DNA from: Salticus scenicus
Lineage: Eukaryota; Arthropoda; Arachnida; Araneae; Salticidae
Direction of reading: 5' to 3'
Assembly (NCBI GenBank): GCA_963930645.1
Contig: OZ005654.1
Location: 35,463,763 to 35,527,762, forward strand
Length of the DNA: 64,000 nt
Positions 34,201-46,400 of the stretch are shown piece after piece (positions within the stretch are counted from its first letter, which is position 1; each line of letters begins with the position of its first letter). The notes under the pieces are model-generated. The model had not been told where the DNA came from. It did not search any database and saw only the letters and a list, made by a program, of their open reading frames with translations. The position numbers and the translations under genes were made by a program.

Positions 34201-37200
34201 GTACACCATAGGTGGAGGGTTGCTATTCGGAACATGATGCGAAATGGCGCAGTGTTGGCGATTTTCGAAATTTCACCAAGCGGCAGCCTAAAGTAAACTT
34301 TCACCTGTAAAGCAATACGTCACGTCCCGCGCTAGCACGGGATCGGCAACGAACGTGTTAACAGAATTTATATTTAATCAGAATTAATTTCTGAAAGAGG
34401 CTTTGTTTTGATGTTAATCGGTGAAATTCTTGCTTTTTTTAAAGATGATTTGCAATATACGCAATAATTTTGTGGTCATTTACTGAAAATACAGGATTAT
34501 TTTATTGCTAATTATTAAAATTTATGTGATTGCGACTAATTGCTATAAGAACTGTTATTTTCTAAAAACATGCAATTATATAACCCCCATAATTTAACAA
34601 TGTTTTTTTTTTTTTATTTCATTACTGAAATTTATCATATTTTTATGGCTGGTTTTCAAATATGTAGTTTTGTGTGTTTTTGTGAAAAGCTCCTTTTCAA
34701 ATCTGAAAATTTCTTAGAATTGCTATAGAAACTGAGTTAACATGCATACAATTATCATAATAAATGTTACAAAAAAAAAAAAAAAAATTCTCCAGTAGTT
34801 AATACTTCGTCAAAGTTTGGAGTTTTCCATGATTTTCTCCAAAACTTTCATGAATGCGGACTATAAAACACCTTAGCGGTCGATTGCAGAAGGAATCAAC
34901 CTCAAGGAATAAATTTCCCCCAAACACATCATCTGTTTGAGTCAGTTTTTTTTTTTTTTTTCGGGATTTCTCAATAATTCACGTGAATATGTACTATGGT
35001 CTGTGGCACCTTAGAAAGTCTTCCACAAAGGACACCTGTCCCAATCCTAGAGCCCTCGTGTAGTCAGTGGCCTTAATAAATCATTTTAAAAAGATAATTT
35101 AATTATTTTAAGTTTTATTTTTTAAAGATTCTTTAGCATTAAGAAAATTAAACCTTTACAATTGTTTAAATACATAATCATAGCCTTTCCCTTTCTTTCA
35201 GCACCCATTTCAGCTTTTGATTCTAATTAAACACATTTCAGTTAACGTAAACAAATTACTTCTTACTGTACTGAGTTAGTAAATTTTGCTTGCGCAATGA
35301 CTTGCATGTGAATTTTTTGTAGTTCCCCATCATACTATAGGTATGGGGAACTTAGGTAATTGTGAAAATTTTTGATCTCATTTTTTTTACTTTTTTACAC
35401 TTTTTCAGGTGTGAAGAATCCGAAAATGACAAAATTTGATGATGTCCGTCTGTAGGGTGTGTGTTAGTATGTTAGTCTGTGTACACAATATCTCAAGAAC
35501 AAATAGTCGCAGAGAAGTCAGATTAGTTTTAAAAATATTCCTTTCGACACTGGCAAGAACCCTATTCATTTGTAACATTCAAATTGAAAAACTTCGTAAG
35601 TTATTACAAATTTACGGGGTTTTTTAACGTGGGAGAATAGGACAAAATTTCTCTTAAATGTGCATTAAATGGAAAATTTTTACTATAAAAGTGTCAGACC
35701 AGTTTTAAAATATCAGTTTTGATGCCAGAATGAACATCTTTAACTATGAATATGTTACTTTGTAAATTTCGCAAATTATTGGAAATTTATGAATTACGTA
35801 ACATGGCAGAATAGGGAAAATTTTCACATAAACGTCAATCTTGAGGGATATTTTCATCGTAAAGATGTCAAACCACTTTTTAAATATTATTTTGGATACT
35901 GGCATGAATATCATAGACTATTATTTTTCCAATTTAAAAAATTTGTAAGTTATTTGGAATTTACGATTTACTTAGCAGGTCAGAATAAGGCAAAATTGAG
36001 CATAAACTTCCATTTTGAGGATCATAAATATATCAGACAGTAACATTTATGATACTTGTTTGAACATGATTGACTACAAATATTCTAATAGGAAAATTTC
36101 GTAAATTATTTGTAATTTAAGATTTTATCAACATAGAAAAATTGATAATTTTCATATAAATAGGAATTTTGAGGATTGTTGCGTTGGAAATAGTAGCATG
36201 AAAACTAAACTACGAAATTGACCCTAATAAAATACATTAATAGATTAGAATAAGATAAATATATCAAAGTAAACGGTGGATTGCCTATTAGGTGAGGATT
36301 TCATTCTGTCACTGTGTCAAGCGTTTGGTCAAGTCCACCTATGCCAACTAGTTTTCTGTTTATGCATATTGTGTCATGATTCATATGGTTCTTCAGATAG
36401 ATTATAAAATGAATTGATTTATTATTTTTCAATATGTGTTAAGGCAATTTTATAGGGGGGGGGGGGGATCAGGAATATGTTTCTTGCAGATGCTGTAAGA
36501 AAGGCGAAGTCAAAAGTACATCAGGATCAGAACGTGATGTCCCTCAAGTTGTACGAAAATATAAGAGAATAATAGAAATTTATTTAAAGAGGAAAAAAAG
36601 GAAGGGGAGTTCCTTCAAAGACCTTGTGCACAGTTTGAAACAGAAGAGAAATCGCATCAGATATGATGACAAATGAAAGCGAGCAAGGCAGATTGTGGTC
36701 ACCAGTCATGTGTGAAGAAGGAATGCTGCTGTCCCGTACATGCACAGCATTCGGTGTTTATTTTCTCTTATTGTTGCATCGCTATGAAAGATTGATATTG
36801 ATCAGCGAGAAACGTAAACCTCTGGTATATTTCTGCAGAAATGAGCAGCTTCTGCAAAAACAAAATTTATTCTGCAGAACAGCTTTAACGAAAGCTACTG
36901 CACTGAATTTTTTTTTCTTTCAAAATTCCTAAAAGAAAAATCTTCCTGCAGGGACTCGGTGCCGTTCTGTGACAATGTCGCCGTGATTCTGCCACAGGGA
37001 TTCTAAGTTTGGTGCATTTATATATCATAGAAGTTGATGTATTGCTTTCCCATAAACGGGGTTACATGCATGATAGCAGCATCATTTCTCAGTCAATATG
37101 CACCCTAATTGAATAAACATAGCTTTTCATCATGACTTTCATACATAACAAGTTTTGTTCATTAATACACTATAGAAACTGTGATATAGCCTTGTCTTAC

Positions 37201-40200
37201 ATGGTGGAAATTGCAGTATAATGTATTCAGGCATTATATCCCAAAATCTTATCTGCACCAATTTAAGTAAATGTCGAATCATGTATAAAATTTTGTTTAA
37301 TTCCGTTTTTTAGTTAATGAGATACAGTATCTACGAAATTGTGCTAACACACAACAGTCATTTTCTAAAAGTGATCGAATCCTGTGTTAGAACACCTAAA
37401 AATGAGTAAATATCCATCAAAAACTGGCAATTGAAAAATTTCATGAACCCAATTTTCTTCTTTTGTAAATAGAACTTAATAAAAACATGAAACCTAAATT
37501 ATTATGTGAACACTAAATATACAAAATAAATAAGTAAATGATTAAATAAAAATAATAATATAAATTTTTAGCTAGAATATTAAGATCCAAAATAAAGGTT
37601 ATTAGTGCTTCCTTCACCCCGCCTCTAAAATTATATTCTCAGTACCCTGAGTAAAGAAATCGCTTTGGTTTGTTTAACAAAATAAAATTATAAAAATAAA
37701 TAACACCAAATGTTTGCTAAATTGATCAGAAATAATAAAATATTTTAAAGAAATTAAATAACTGTTAAAATATTAAAAATAAATTCAGTATAAATTTATG
37801 AAAAAGCTTTAAAAAAATATTTAAATAGGAATAACAGTTAAAATCTAAAAAACAGAATATTAGACTTTTTTAAAAACAAATATGGATGTAAATAAATGAT
37901 GAAATTATTTTTTCATAAGACTAAAAACATAAATTGTTAATTGTATTTATAAGCAATATTAATTTTCGATTAATATTGTAATGGCAATAACAAATATTCA
38001 GATCGTAGCAATGAATAAAGAGTTTGGATGAAACCAATATCTGATGTCACACATGCACTATTGCTAAGCTGATAATCAAATCCCAGTAAGGCGAGATTGT
38101 TATCATAAATGGCAATAATGAATATTGAGATCATCGCTGTGAGTAGAGATTTTGTGTGAAACCGGCGTCTGATATCACTCATGAGTTATGTGTGTATCAT
38201 CCACTCCCCTTCATATCAACGATTACCAGCTATCATGGGATGAAGTGTTGTGCTCACTGAAACCAATATGGTCGCTTGCAGTACGTTCATAGTTGAGTTT
38301 GTGATGGCTGTGATATCGCCAACTGAAAGATTTCGTTATTGGTTTCAAATTTTATGCTTTAAATCAATGTATCGCCCAGTTCTACCACCAAGTTTAATAA
38401 TGAATTTTATTCACCTTCCCCCCCCTCCCCTAAATTAATGGCAGCCACTTGTTGCGAAAAAGAAATCAACCTGTTCTTCTGACTGAGCCAGGATAACTTT
38501 TTACTATGAGTAAAACGTAAAAAATTACATGTAAATATATCCATTATTCTTATTTTTCTTTTTCAGCTCAAGAGGAAACTGGATTCCTTCAGTGATCCTG
38601 GCATTGGAAAAAAACTTAAATCAGAATTTTTGGAGTAAGTACATTATATTTTTTACAGACCACTAAGTTTTAAACATAATACCAAGGGTAAAACTTTTTA
38701 GAGGCTACACCTGAATTAGTTTTTTTTTTTTTCTTTAAATTTTTGCTGAGTCTAAATTTTAAGTTAAATAATTTCTTTTATAGAAATTTCACATTTTAAA
38801 TGTGTAATTTACCTTAAAATGTATTAAGATTTCTTAAAACATCACTTATAGGTGTAAATAAATACTTTTAATAATAGCCTACTTCCCTCCCTGCATTTCT
38901 TATCTCCAACTAGTGATCAATGATCAAACACTTTGAAGAAATTCTTTTGTTTCCCAATCTTTCTATATCATCCTCAATGTAAATGTAATTATTGATTTTA
39001 TGTTCCTCACTCATGTAATTGTTGTTTGACTCCCCTCCCCCTCCCTTCCTTTTCCCATTTCCAGCTAGTAACGATCAAACTTCCCCCAATGCTGGAGCTT
39101 CTTCAATCTACAACAAAATGATAAATGCTCATAATAAATTTATTTTATTGGATTCTAGAACAAATAAAGCAATAAAGCACTTAATATTTCTCTCACATGT
39201 AATTATTTTTAGGCTTTATTTTTTACCTTTTTTTTCCCCTAGTAAGCTTAAAATGCATACTATGTCACCAAACAAAAGTTATGTTAGGTCTTCTTTCTGC
39301 AAGGTACATAATGTAAGATACAGTAGCTGAAAAATGATAGAAAATGTTTAATGTGAATTTCTAATATTAGTGCTATTTCTCTCCTCCCAACCCCTCCCTC
39401 CCCATGTATACACACTTCAGATTCAAAATATTGTATCATAGATTGGTAAAAAACCTATTTTAAAAGTACTGGCTTTTAACCAAAAATCCATATATGCATT
39501 ATATATATATATACAGGGTGTTCTAAAAGTCCCACTTCCCCCTCCTAACTCAAAAATGAGCCGGAATTTTGAAAAATGGCAAAACACGTGTTTAATGAAT
39601 TTGAGAGGGACCTCTTTCGGTGAAAAATTTTGGGCTGGGGGGCTGCTAGGAAGGGCAACTTTAAAATTTCAAATTGGAAGGTATGTCTTGTGATACATCC
39701 TTGGAAACGTCTCTTCAAGACAATGAATTTGATATAAATAGTTTCGCCCTACGATGATTATTAAAAGATATACATGAGTTTTTAGACTTTTGAAATGTGG
39801 ATTTTATACTTATGCAGGGTTTAACCTGGCAAAAAAATTACTTTAGCATTTTAGCGAAAATAGGCAAGCACTATTTTAGCTTTTTTGAAAGTTAAATCAT
39901 TCTTTGGATACCATTGATTTCTTTTACTTAGCTTTGTTATCCTCAGTTTTATTTTCTATTCCTTTTGTTCATTGATGATTTTAACCAAGCATCCATATTT
40001 GTGACTTTAAAAATATGAATCAGGGAAACTATGTTTTGATTTTAACAATAGAAAAAGAGGTATTCATATCATATGTGTAAAATAAAAAAGCAATTTAAAA
40101 ATTAAGTAAAGTGTAGTGGTAGATAATCGTGAAATACTACTGCTAAGAATGCTTCTATGAAGCAAATTCTGAATTCTGACATACTTTTAAATATTTTTGC

Positions 40201-43200
40201 ATTTAAATTCAATCATTGAAAATTAAAGATAAATCCAAATTACTATGTAAATAATGATTCCCAAAAATTTGTCCTTTCGTAATTTTTGCCTGCAAATATT
40301 ACAAAAAAAAAAAAAAAAAAAATCTGAGTTATCTATATATATAAAAGAACACTTCCTGAGTGAGTGAGTGAGTGAGGGGGGTGATCTATCAACGCCTAGA
40401 TCAAACCCCTGGACCTAGAAGCATGAAATTTTGTGACAATGTTCTTTCTAGGACGTAAGCATCCACTAAGAAGAGATTTTACAAAATTCGCCCCCCAGGG
40501 GGGGGAGGGGGGCAAAACGTGATTTCACAAAATCCTTCATATCTCAAACAAAAAAACAGATATCCGTAAAATTTTTGCTTTAAAATATAGCTAATACAAA
40601 TGTCAAAAAACAAATTTCTGGAATTTTCAAAATTCGGTCCCCAAGGGGGGCGGGGGGGCAAAACGTGATTTCACATGTGTAAAACGTGATTTCGCATAAT
40701 CCTATATATCTCAAACAAAAAAATAGATATGCGTGAAATTTTTGCTCTAAAATATAGTTAATGCAAATAGCTAAAAACCAATTTCTGGAATTTTATAAAT
40801 TCAGCCCCCAGGTGGGGCAGCAGGGGGGGAGGGGAGAGAGGGGGGGCAAAAAATTAAAAGAGAGTTAGATCGTTCAAAATTGGTATATAGAGGTTTTTGA
40901 TACCTACAAATCGATTTCGAATATTTTTGAATTTGTAAAATTATTAGGAGGGGGGGCTATGGGGCAAAAACAAATAGAAATACAGTTAGGCCGTTCAAAA
41001 TTGGTACAGTTAGGTTTTAGATGCCTGGAAGTCGAATGGGGATATTTTCGAAAGTGTAAAGTTATTAGGAGGGCCGGGAAAGGGGGGACAGAGGGGCAAA
41101 AAAAAAGAAAATAGAGTTAGATCATTCAAAATTGGTACATAGAGGTTTCCAATACCTACAAATCGATTGCGGATATTTTCGAATTATTAAAATTATTGGG
41201 AGGGCGGGAAGGGGGGAGAGTAGAGCGGTAAAAAAATAAAAATAGAGATATATCGTTCAAAACTGGTGCATAGAGGTTTTTGATACTTACAAATCGATTG
41301 CGGATATTTTCAAATTTGTAAAATTATTAGGATAGACAGGAGGGGGGGGCGAAGTGGGAAAATAATAGAAATAAGGGTTAGAGCATTTTGGGAATTTTTT
41401 CCGAAGGCAGTGAGAACCCGGTGCGACATTTTTCCTACTCAGATTTTGTTTCTCTTTTTTTTTTCACGTGATAAAAATTAATGCAATTTTGAGAATTCAT
41501 TATAGTGATTCATTTAAAAATAGGGACCAGCGAAGCGGGCGTTGCCTGCTAGTTTATTATATAGAGATATTTTATACAGTTATCCACTTTTAGCTTTTTA
41601 GCGAAATTCTGACCGACATGTTTTAGTAAAATATGATACCTTTTTAGCAAAATGCTAAAAAAACTAATGGCAGTTTAAACCCTGTACTTATGTATCCCCT
41701 TTAATAATCACTGCAGGACAAAACTATTTATACCAAATTCATTATCTTGAAGAGACATTTCCAGAGATGTATCACAAGACATACCTTCCCATTAGAAATT
41801 TTAAAGTTGCACTCCCTAGTGCCATTCCTACCACCCCCTTGCCTGGACCCAAACATTTTTGGCCAAAGTATGTATATAGTAATCTGTCTTCTGTTGATTT
41901 TATTATGCCACAAGCCTATCAGGAAAATTTTAAAGGACTTAATTTTTCTATTTTGATTAGAAATCTTCCTATTTTTAAAGCTGCAAAGTTAGCAGCTATG
42001 CAGTATCTACAAAATAGAACACTGTCTGTGTCTGTCTGCCTGCTTATCCATCCTATTTGAAATGTGCTTCAACTTTATAAAATGTTGTGATGATCTTAAG
42101 TGATGTTTGCAGAGGATCTTACATTAATTATTGATGAGAGCTTTTTTTTATTTATTTTTTTTAATGCAAAGAAATGCACATTGAAATCTCAGTAAACTTA
42201 AAAGTGAAAATTTAAGTTTTGTATGTTTTTAATGTCCATTTAATGATTTTTATCTTATTTTAGTGATGATGAAGATTCTAACAGTCAAAACGACTATGAT
42301 TACTCTGAACCAGAATGTCCATTAACAATTGCAAAGCAGATCAAACCAATCGCTTCACCATGTCCACCAGATATGCAAGCATGGCTCGACAAATTTGAGG
42401 TAGTTCTTTTCTGCAGTTTCAAAATGTGTTTAATTTTTTTTTTTTTTTTGTGTGTGTGTGTGTTATTAACTTTTAGTTGAGATTTGAAAATCATTACCTA
42501 TATATGGCAATTTTTCCTTTCTTGCTTTTTAAAGGTTAAGCTTCAGTGTCCACTTGCCACAAGACAAATTATGCTTAAGTAAATTATAATGCAAAAAGTT
42601 TACTAAAATTGCCAGTTTTTATTTTTATATATTTATGCTCCCAGATATTGTTTCCTTCTCTTCTCTTATAAATATTAATTTAAGTTAAAGAAATTATTCT
42701 TTTTATCTAAAACACATTTTTTTTAATTATTTAAATAAAATAAATTTTTATTTTGAAAAACAGTGACTTAATTTTTGACTGTATATTTATGGTTTTATAT
42801 CTTTATGCACATACATATGTTTTAAATTACATATTAATTTTATGTGTATAAGATAAAATGTAAAGGATGAGAATCTATGCCATTTAGGTGAATAATGGGA
42901 TTTATGTTATAATAGGTGAATAAAAATTCTCTTTGAGAAAAAAATTAAATCTTTGTATTCGTTAATAAATTTAAAATTTTCTGCATCATGATGTTGTTAC
43001 TTAATTAATTAAAAGCATTTTTTAAATTATAGGAGTATGTCTTCTTGATGGATAATTGCAAAAATAATTGCAAAATCTCAAATTCAGATTTTTGATATAT
43101 TTCAGTACTTTTTTTGCAGTTTATGGTGTCTGCTCAAAAATTTTATTATTACCTTTTTGTGCTTGGTTTTTGAATTTTACTGCCGTTAGATTGATGAGTA

Positions 43201-43435
43201 AAGTTTACATTTCAGGGTTGCCAACTGCTCCAATTTCTGCAGAGTTTCTCCGAAAATTTTTGAAAGGCCCTCCCTTTTCTCCTTGAACCATTGAACTTGA
43301 CTAAACCCATCTCATTTCTTTTTTCACATCTTCCTCTTTGTTAGTTTAGTAAGCCAGCGGATTGGCTTCAACTTAAAATAATGTAAAAATCTTTTTTTTT
43401 TTTTCTTTTTTTAACGTGGTTTTAATGGTTTATTG

Positions 43436-43468
<33 letters not shown>

Positions 43469-46400
43469 GTATTTTGTTATTTGTATATAAATTTTGTGTG
43501 TGTTTTAATTTTAGGAATGGAATCATAATGATCGTCTTCAAGCATTAGATAGACTCATAGGTATTTGTGAGCCAGCTCAAGTCAGGCATATGATGGATGT
43601 TATTGAGCCACAGTTTCAACGAGATTTTATCTCTCTCCTGCCAAAAGAGGTTAATTCTTTGCCATTGTTTAATCTCACCTTTTGTTTAACAACTTAATCT
43701 GATTTTACTTCACATTCATACTCATTTAAGGCTATCTCTTTTTTTTAAATATTAATGTGAGAAAGAATGTACACTGATTAAAATACGTTAAGACAAATCT
43801 TTGAAATGAAATTTTTTTTTCTCTTATTCAACTAGATGTTTTCAAAAATAACACTACATTTAGAAGTAATTGAAGGGTGTTTTAGAGTAAAAATTGTGAT
43901 TTTTTCAGATATTTATATTAAACATGTCTGGAGTAATTTTGTTTTCTAAAGTAGTGAATGTTTTCTTTTAGCTGGCTTTGTATGTGTTATCTTTTTTGGA
44001 GCCAAAAGATTTGTTAAAAGCTGCTCAGACTTGCCGTTACTGGAGAGTGTTAGCAGAAGATAATCTTTTATGGCGTGAGAAGTGTCGAGAAGAAGGCATT
44101 GATGATGTGCAAAAAATTCTAGGCAGGCCTCGTAAACGTAGTAATAATGGTGCCAATACAAATTCTCCAAATGTTAGTATAAGGAACAAGTGGAAAGCAG
44201 CATATATGAAGCAACACAATATTGAAATGAACTGGCGGTACAATGTTATTAAGCATCCCTTAGTATGTACACTTTTTCTTTTAAGTTCAAAATTACTGAT
44301 ATAAATTCATATGTTTAATGTAAATCTTATGTGTAAGACATACATTTTTGCATGATTTTTACAAACTTCTAATAGTAGAGAAGAAGCTATTGTAGACTAG
44401 GGCTGGATTATTTATCAATATATCCCCAAGTATCGATATTTTTTTAATATCCCGATAACAATATTTAAGATCTAGCTTCGCCAATATATCCCTTTAACGA
44501 TATTGCCTAGTGCACACCCGAGTGAACGAAACTCGAACGAGACCCGAAGAAAAAAAACGCCGAATATCTTATTCTAATACTCATTTTCTACTTTCCTCTA
44601 ATTACTCACTGATAAACTAGAAAAAATAACCCCACGCCAAACGATCTCTATTGCAACAATACATATACTCATCCTTCATAACCTCAAATCTAAACATCAC
44701 TGCTTTAAAAAGGCCACCGCATAATAAAAAAATAAACCATTATTTATTGAAAGCCATCTGCTTTGATTATCCCGGAAATAAGCTGACTTCGTTCAAGGTC
44801 ACGGTTCTACCCCTTCAGAAAAAATTCATCAGACATACTCCAATATCACAATCCCTTCACTATTATTGCGTATTCATACCTATAATCAGCAGGTGTGTTT
44901 ACTAGGAAAGAGATTTGATGTTAGTCGAAACGATATATCTCTATCCGAGATATCTATTATGGGTTCTGATATATTACACGATATTGAATTCCCACTCTAC
45001 ATTCATGCATATCATAGGTGATGGAAACCACAGAAAAGGCAATATGACGAATGAAAACAATATCTTCTGTTTTACCTTCTTTCCTGCTATTGGTTCATTG
45101 ATATTGGTCTATTTCAAAGTGTCGATATAAAATGGCCAATAACATGCTTCAACATGTGTTTAATAAAGATCATCAAAGCCGAACTGATACAGTGATGCCA
45201 GATTGGGGATTTTGTCCCCATTTTGGGGAGTTTTGAGGCTTCTGGGGACAATTTTGGAGACCAAATGTTTGTGGGGACTTTTTTGGGGAATTCTAAAATT
45301 TTTGGGGACAAATCTGGGGCGTTTTTCAACTTTCTGTCAATGTTGGTAACGTAATGATTTATCCCTATGACTAGAGACTTTCAATAGCTTTATTGTTATT
45401 TGGAGATTTTTTTCAAAAATTGCCTTCATTTGGGGAAAAATCTGAGCTTAAATCATAGAAAAATCTGCTTGATATTTTTTTTTTTTTTGAAAAAATTTTT
45501 ATTTTCCCTTTTTAGTAAAAATCAAGTTGGGGATTTTTTCGAAAAAAAAAAAAAAAAAAACGTGATTTGGGGAAATTTGAAGACCTGTTTGGGGAAATAA
45601 TTTTCGACCATCTGGCATCACTGAACTGATATCTACTAGAAGAGTTTTTTTTTTCAAATTTTCTTAGCGTTTAATAAAAAACTTCTGAAAATTTAAGCAA
45701 TTATGGAATGTAATTTTTTAATATTTTATTATTATTAAATATTTCGATAAAATTTTTTTTTATAAAGACTGTACATCAGTCAGATAGCTCCCTTTCTCCT
45801 TTCCCATGTTATCCAATGGGATTTTCGTTGCTTCGTTTTATAAAAATATCTCATTCAAAAATGAAGTTTTTCAAATTCTGTTTTTTGAATATTACTCTTT
45901 GAACGGGTCGCCTTTTAGCTTAGTGAGCAATTTTTCGAAAAAAATAATTTAAATATTTTATTTCAATAAGTAAATTATGGACTCTTAAGTGTGGATCTCT
46001 AAGTAAAATATTTAAATTTATTTTTTCGAAAAATTGCTCACTAAGCTAAAAGACGACCTGTTCAAAGAGTAATATTCAAAAAACAGAATTCAAAAAAGTT
46101 CATTTTTGAATAAAATATTTTTATAAAACGATGCGACAAAAATCCCATTGGATAACATGGGAAGGGAGAAAGGGTGCTATCTAACTGATGTAAAATAAAG
46201 TTTTATCATCAGTAATTTTACAGTGACAGTTTCTTTATAGAATTATATAATATTGAATAGTTTATTACTTGTTTTATGTAGCATTTATTTTTTTCTCTTT
46301 CCATTTATTTATTTATTTTATTTTTAAAGCCATACATGTTAAATAAAATTGGTTTAAATGCAAAATGAGTTACTTTAAGTAACAAAATGAAACTTCAACA

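Larger units (their letters stand above)
39514..41870. repeat. Foldback element interrupted by a hAT insertion
   Basis: Left arm about 39620-39783 (ggtatgtcttgtgatacatc ... gatgattattaaaagatata) is complementary to 41693-41868 (... gatgtatcacaagacatacc). Its left end is acagggtgttctaaaagtcc. The apparent loop is occupied by the hAT element 39815-41684, whose 8-bp duplication shows it inserted later. Confidence 0.7.

Noticed and set aside
32480..36190. CRISPR-like array
   Set aside because: Units are 75-300 bases, diverged, without short identical repeats and unique spacers; the genome is eukaryotic.
36690..36780. Cys-rich frame as a spider toxin exon
   Set aside because: No signal peptide, propeptide, start codon or splice borders; the Cys spacing alone is insufficient, and a transposon-type terminus lies nearby.
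42300..42494. Minus-strand open frame over an FBXW7 exon
   Set aside because: Shadow of the exon 42264-42399 on the opposite strand.
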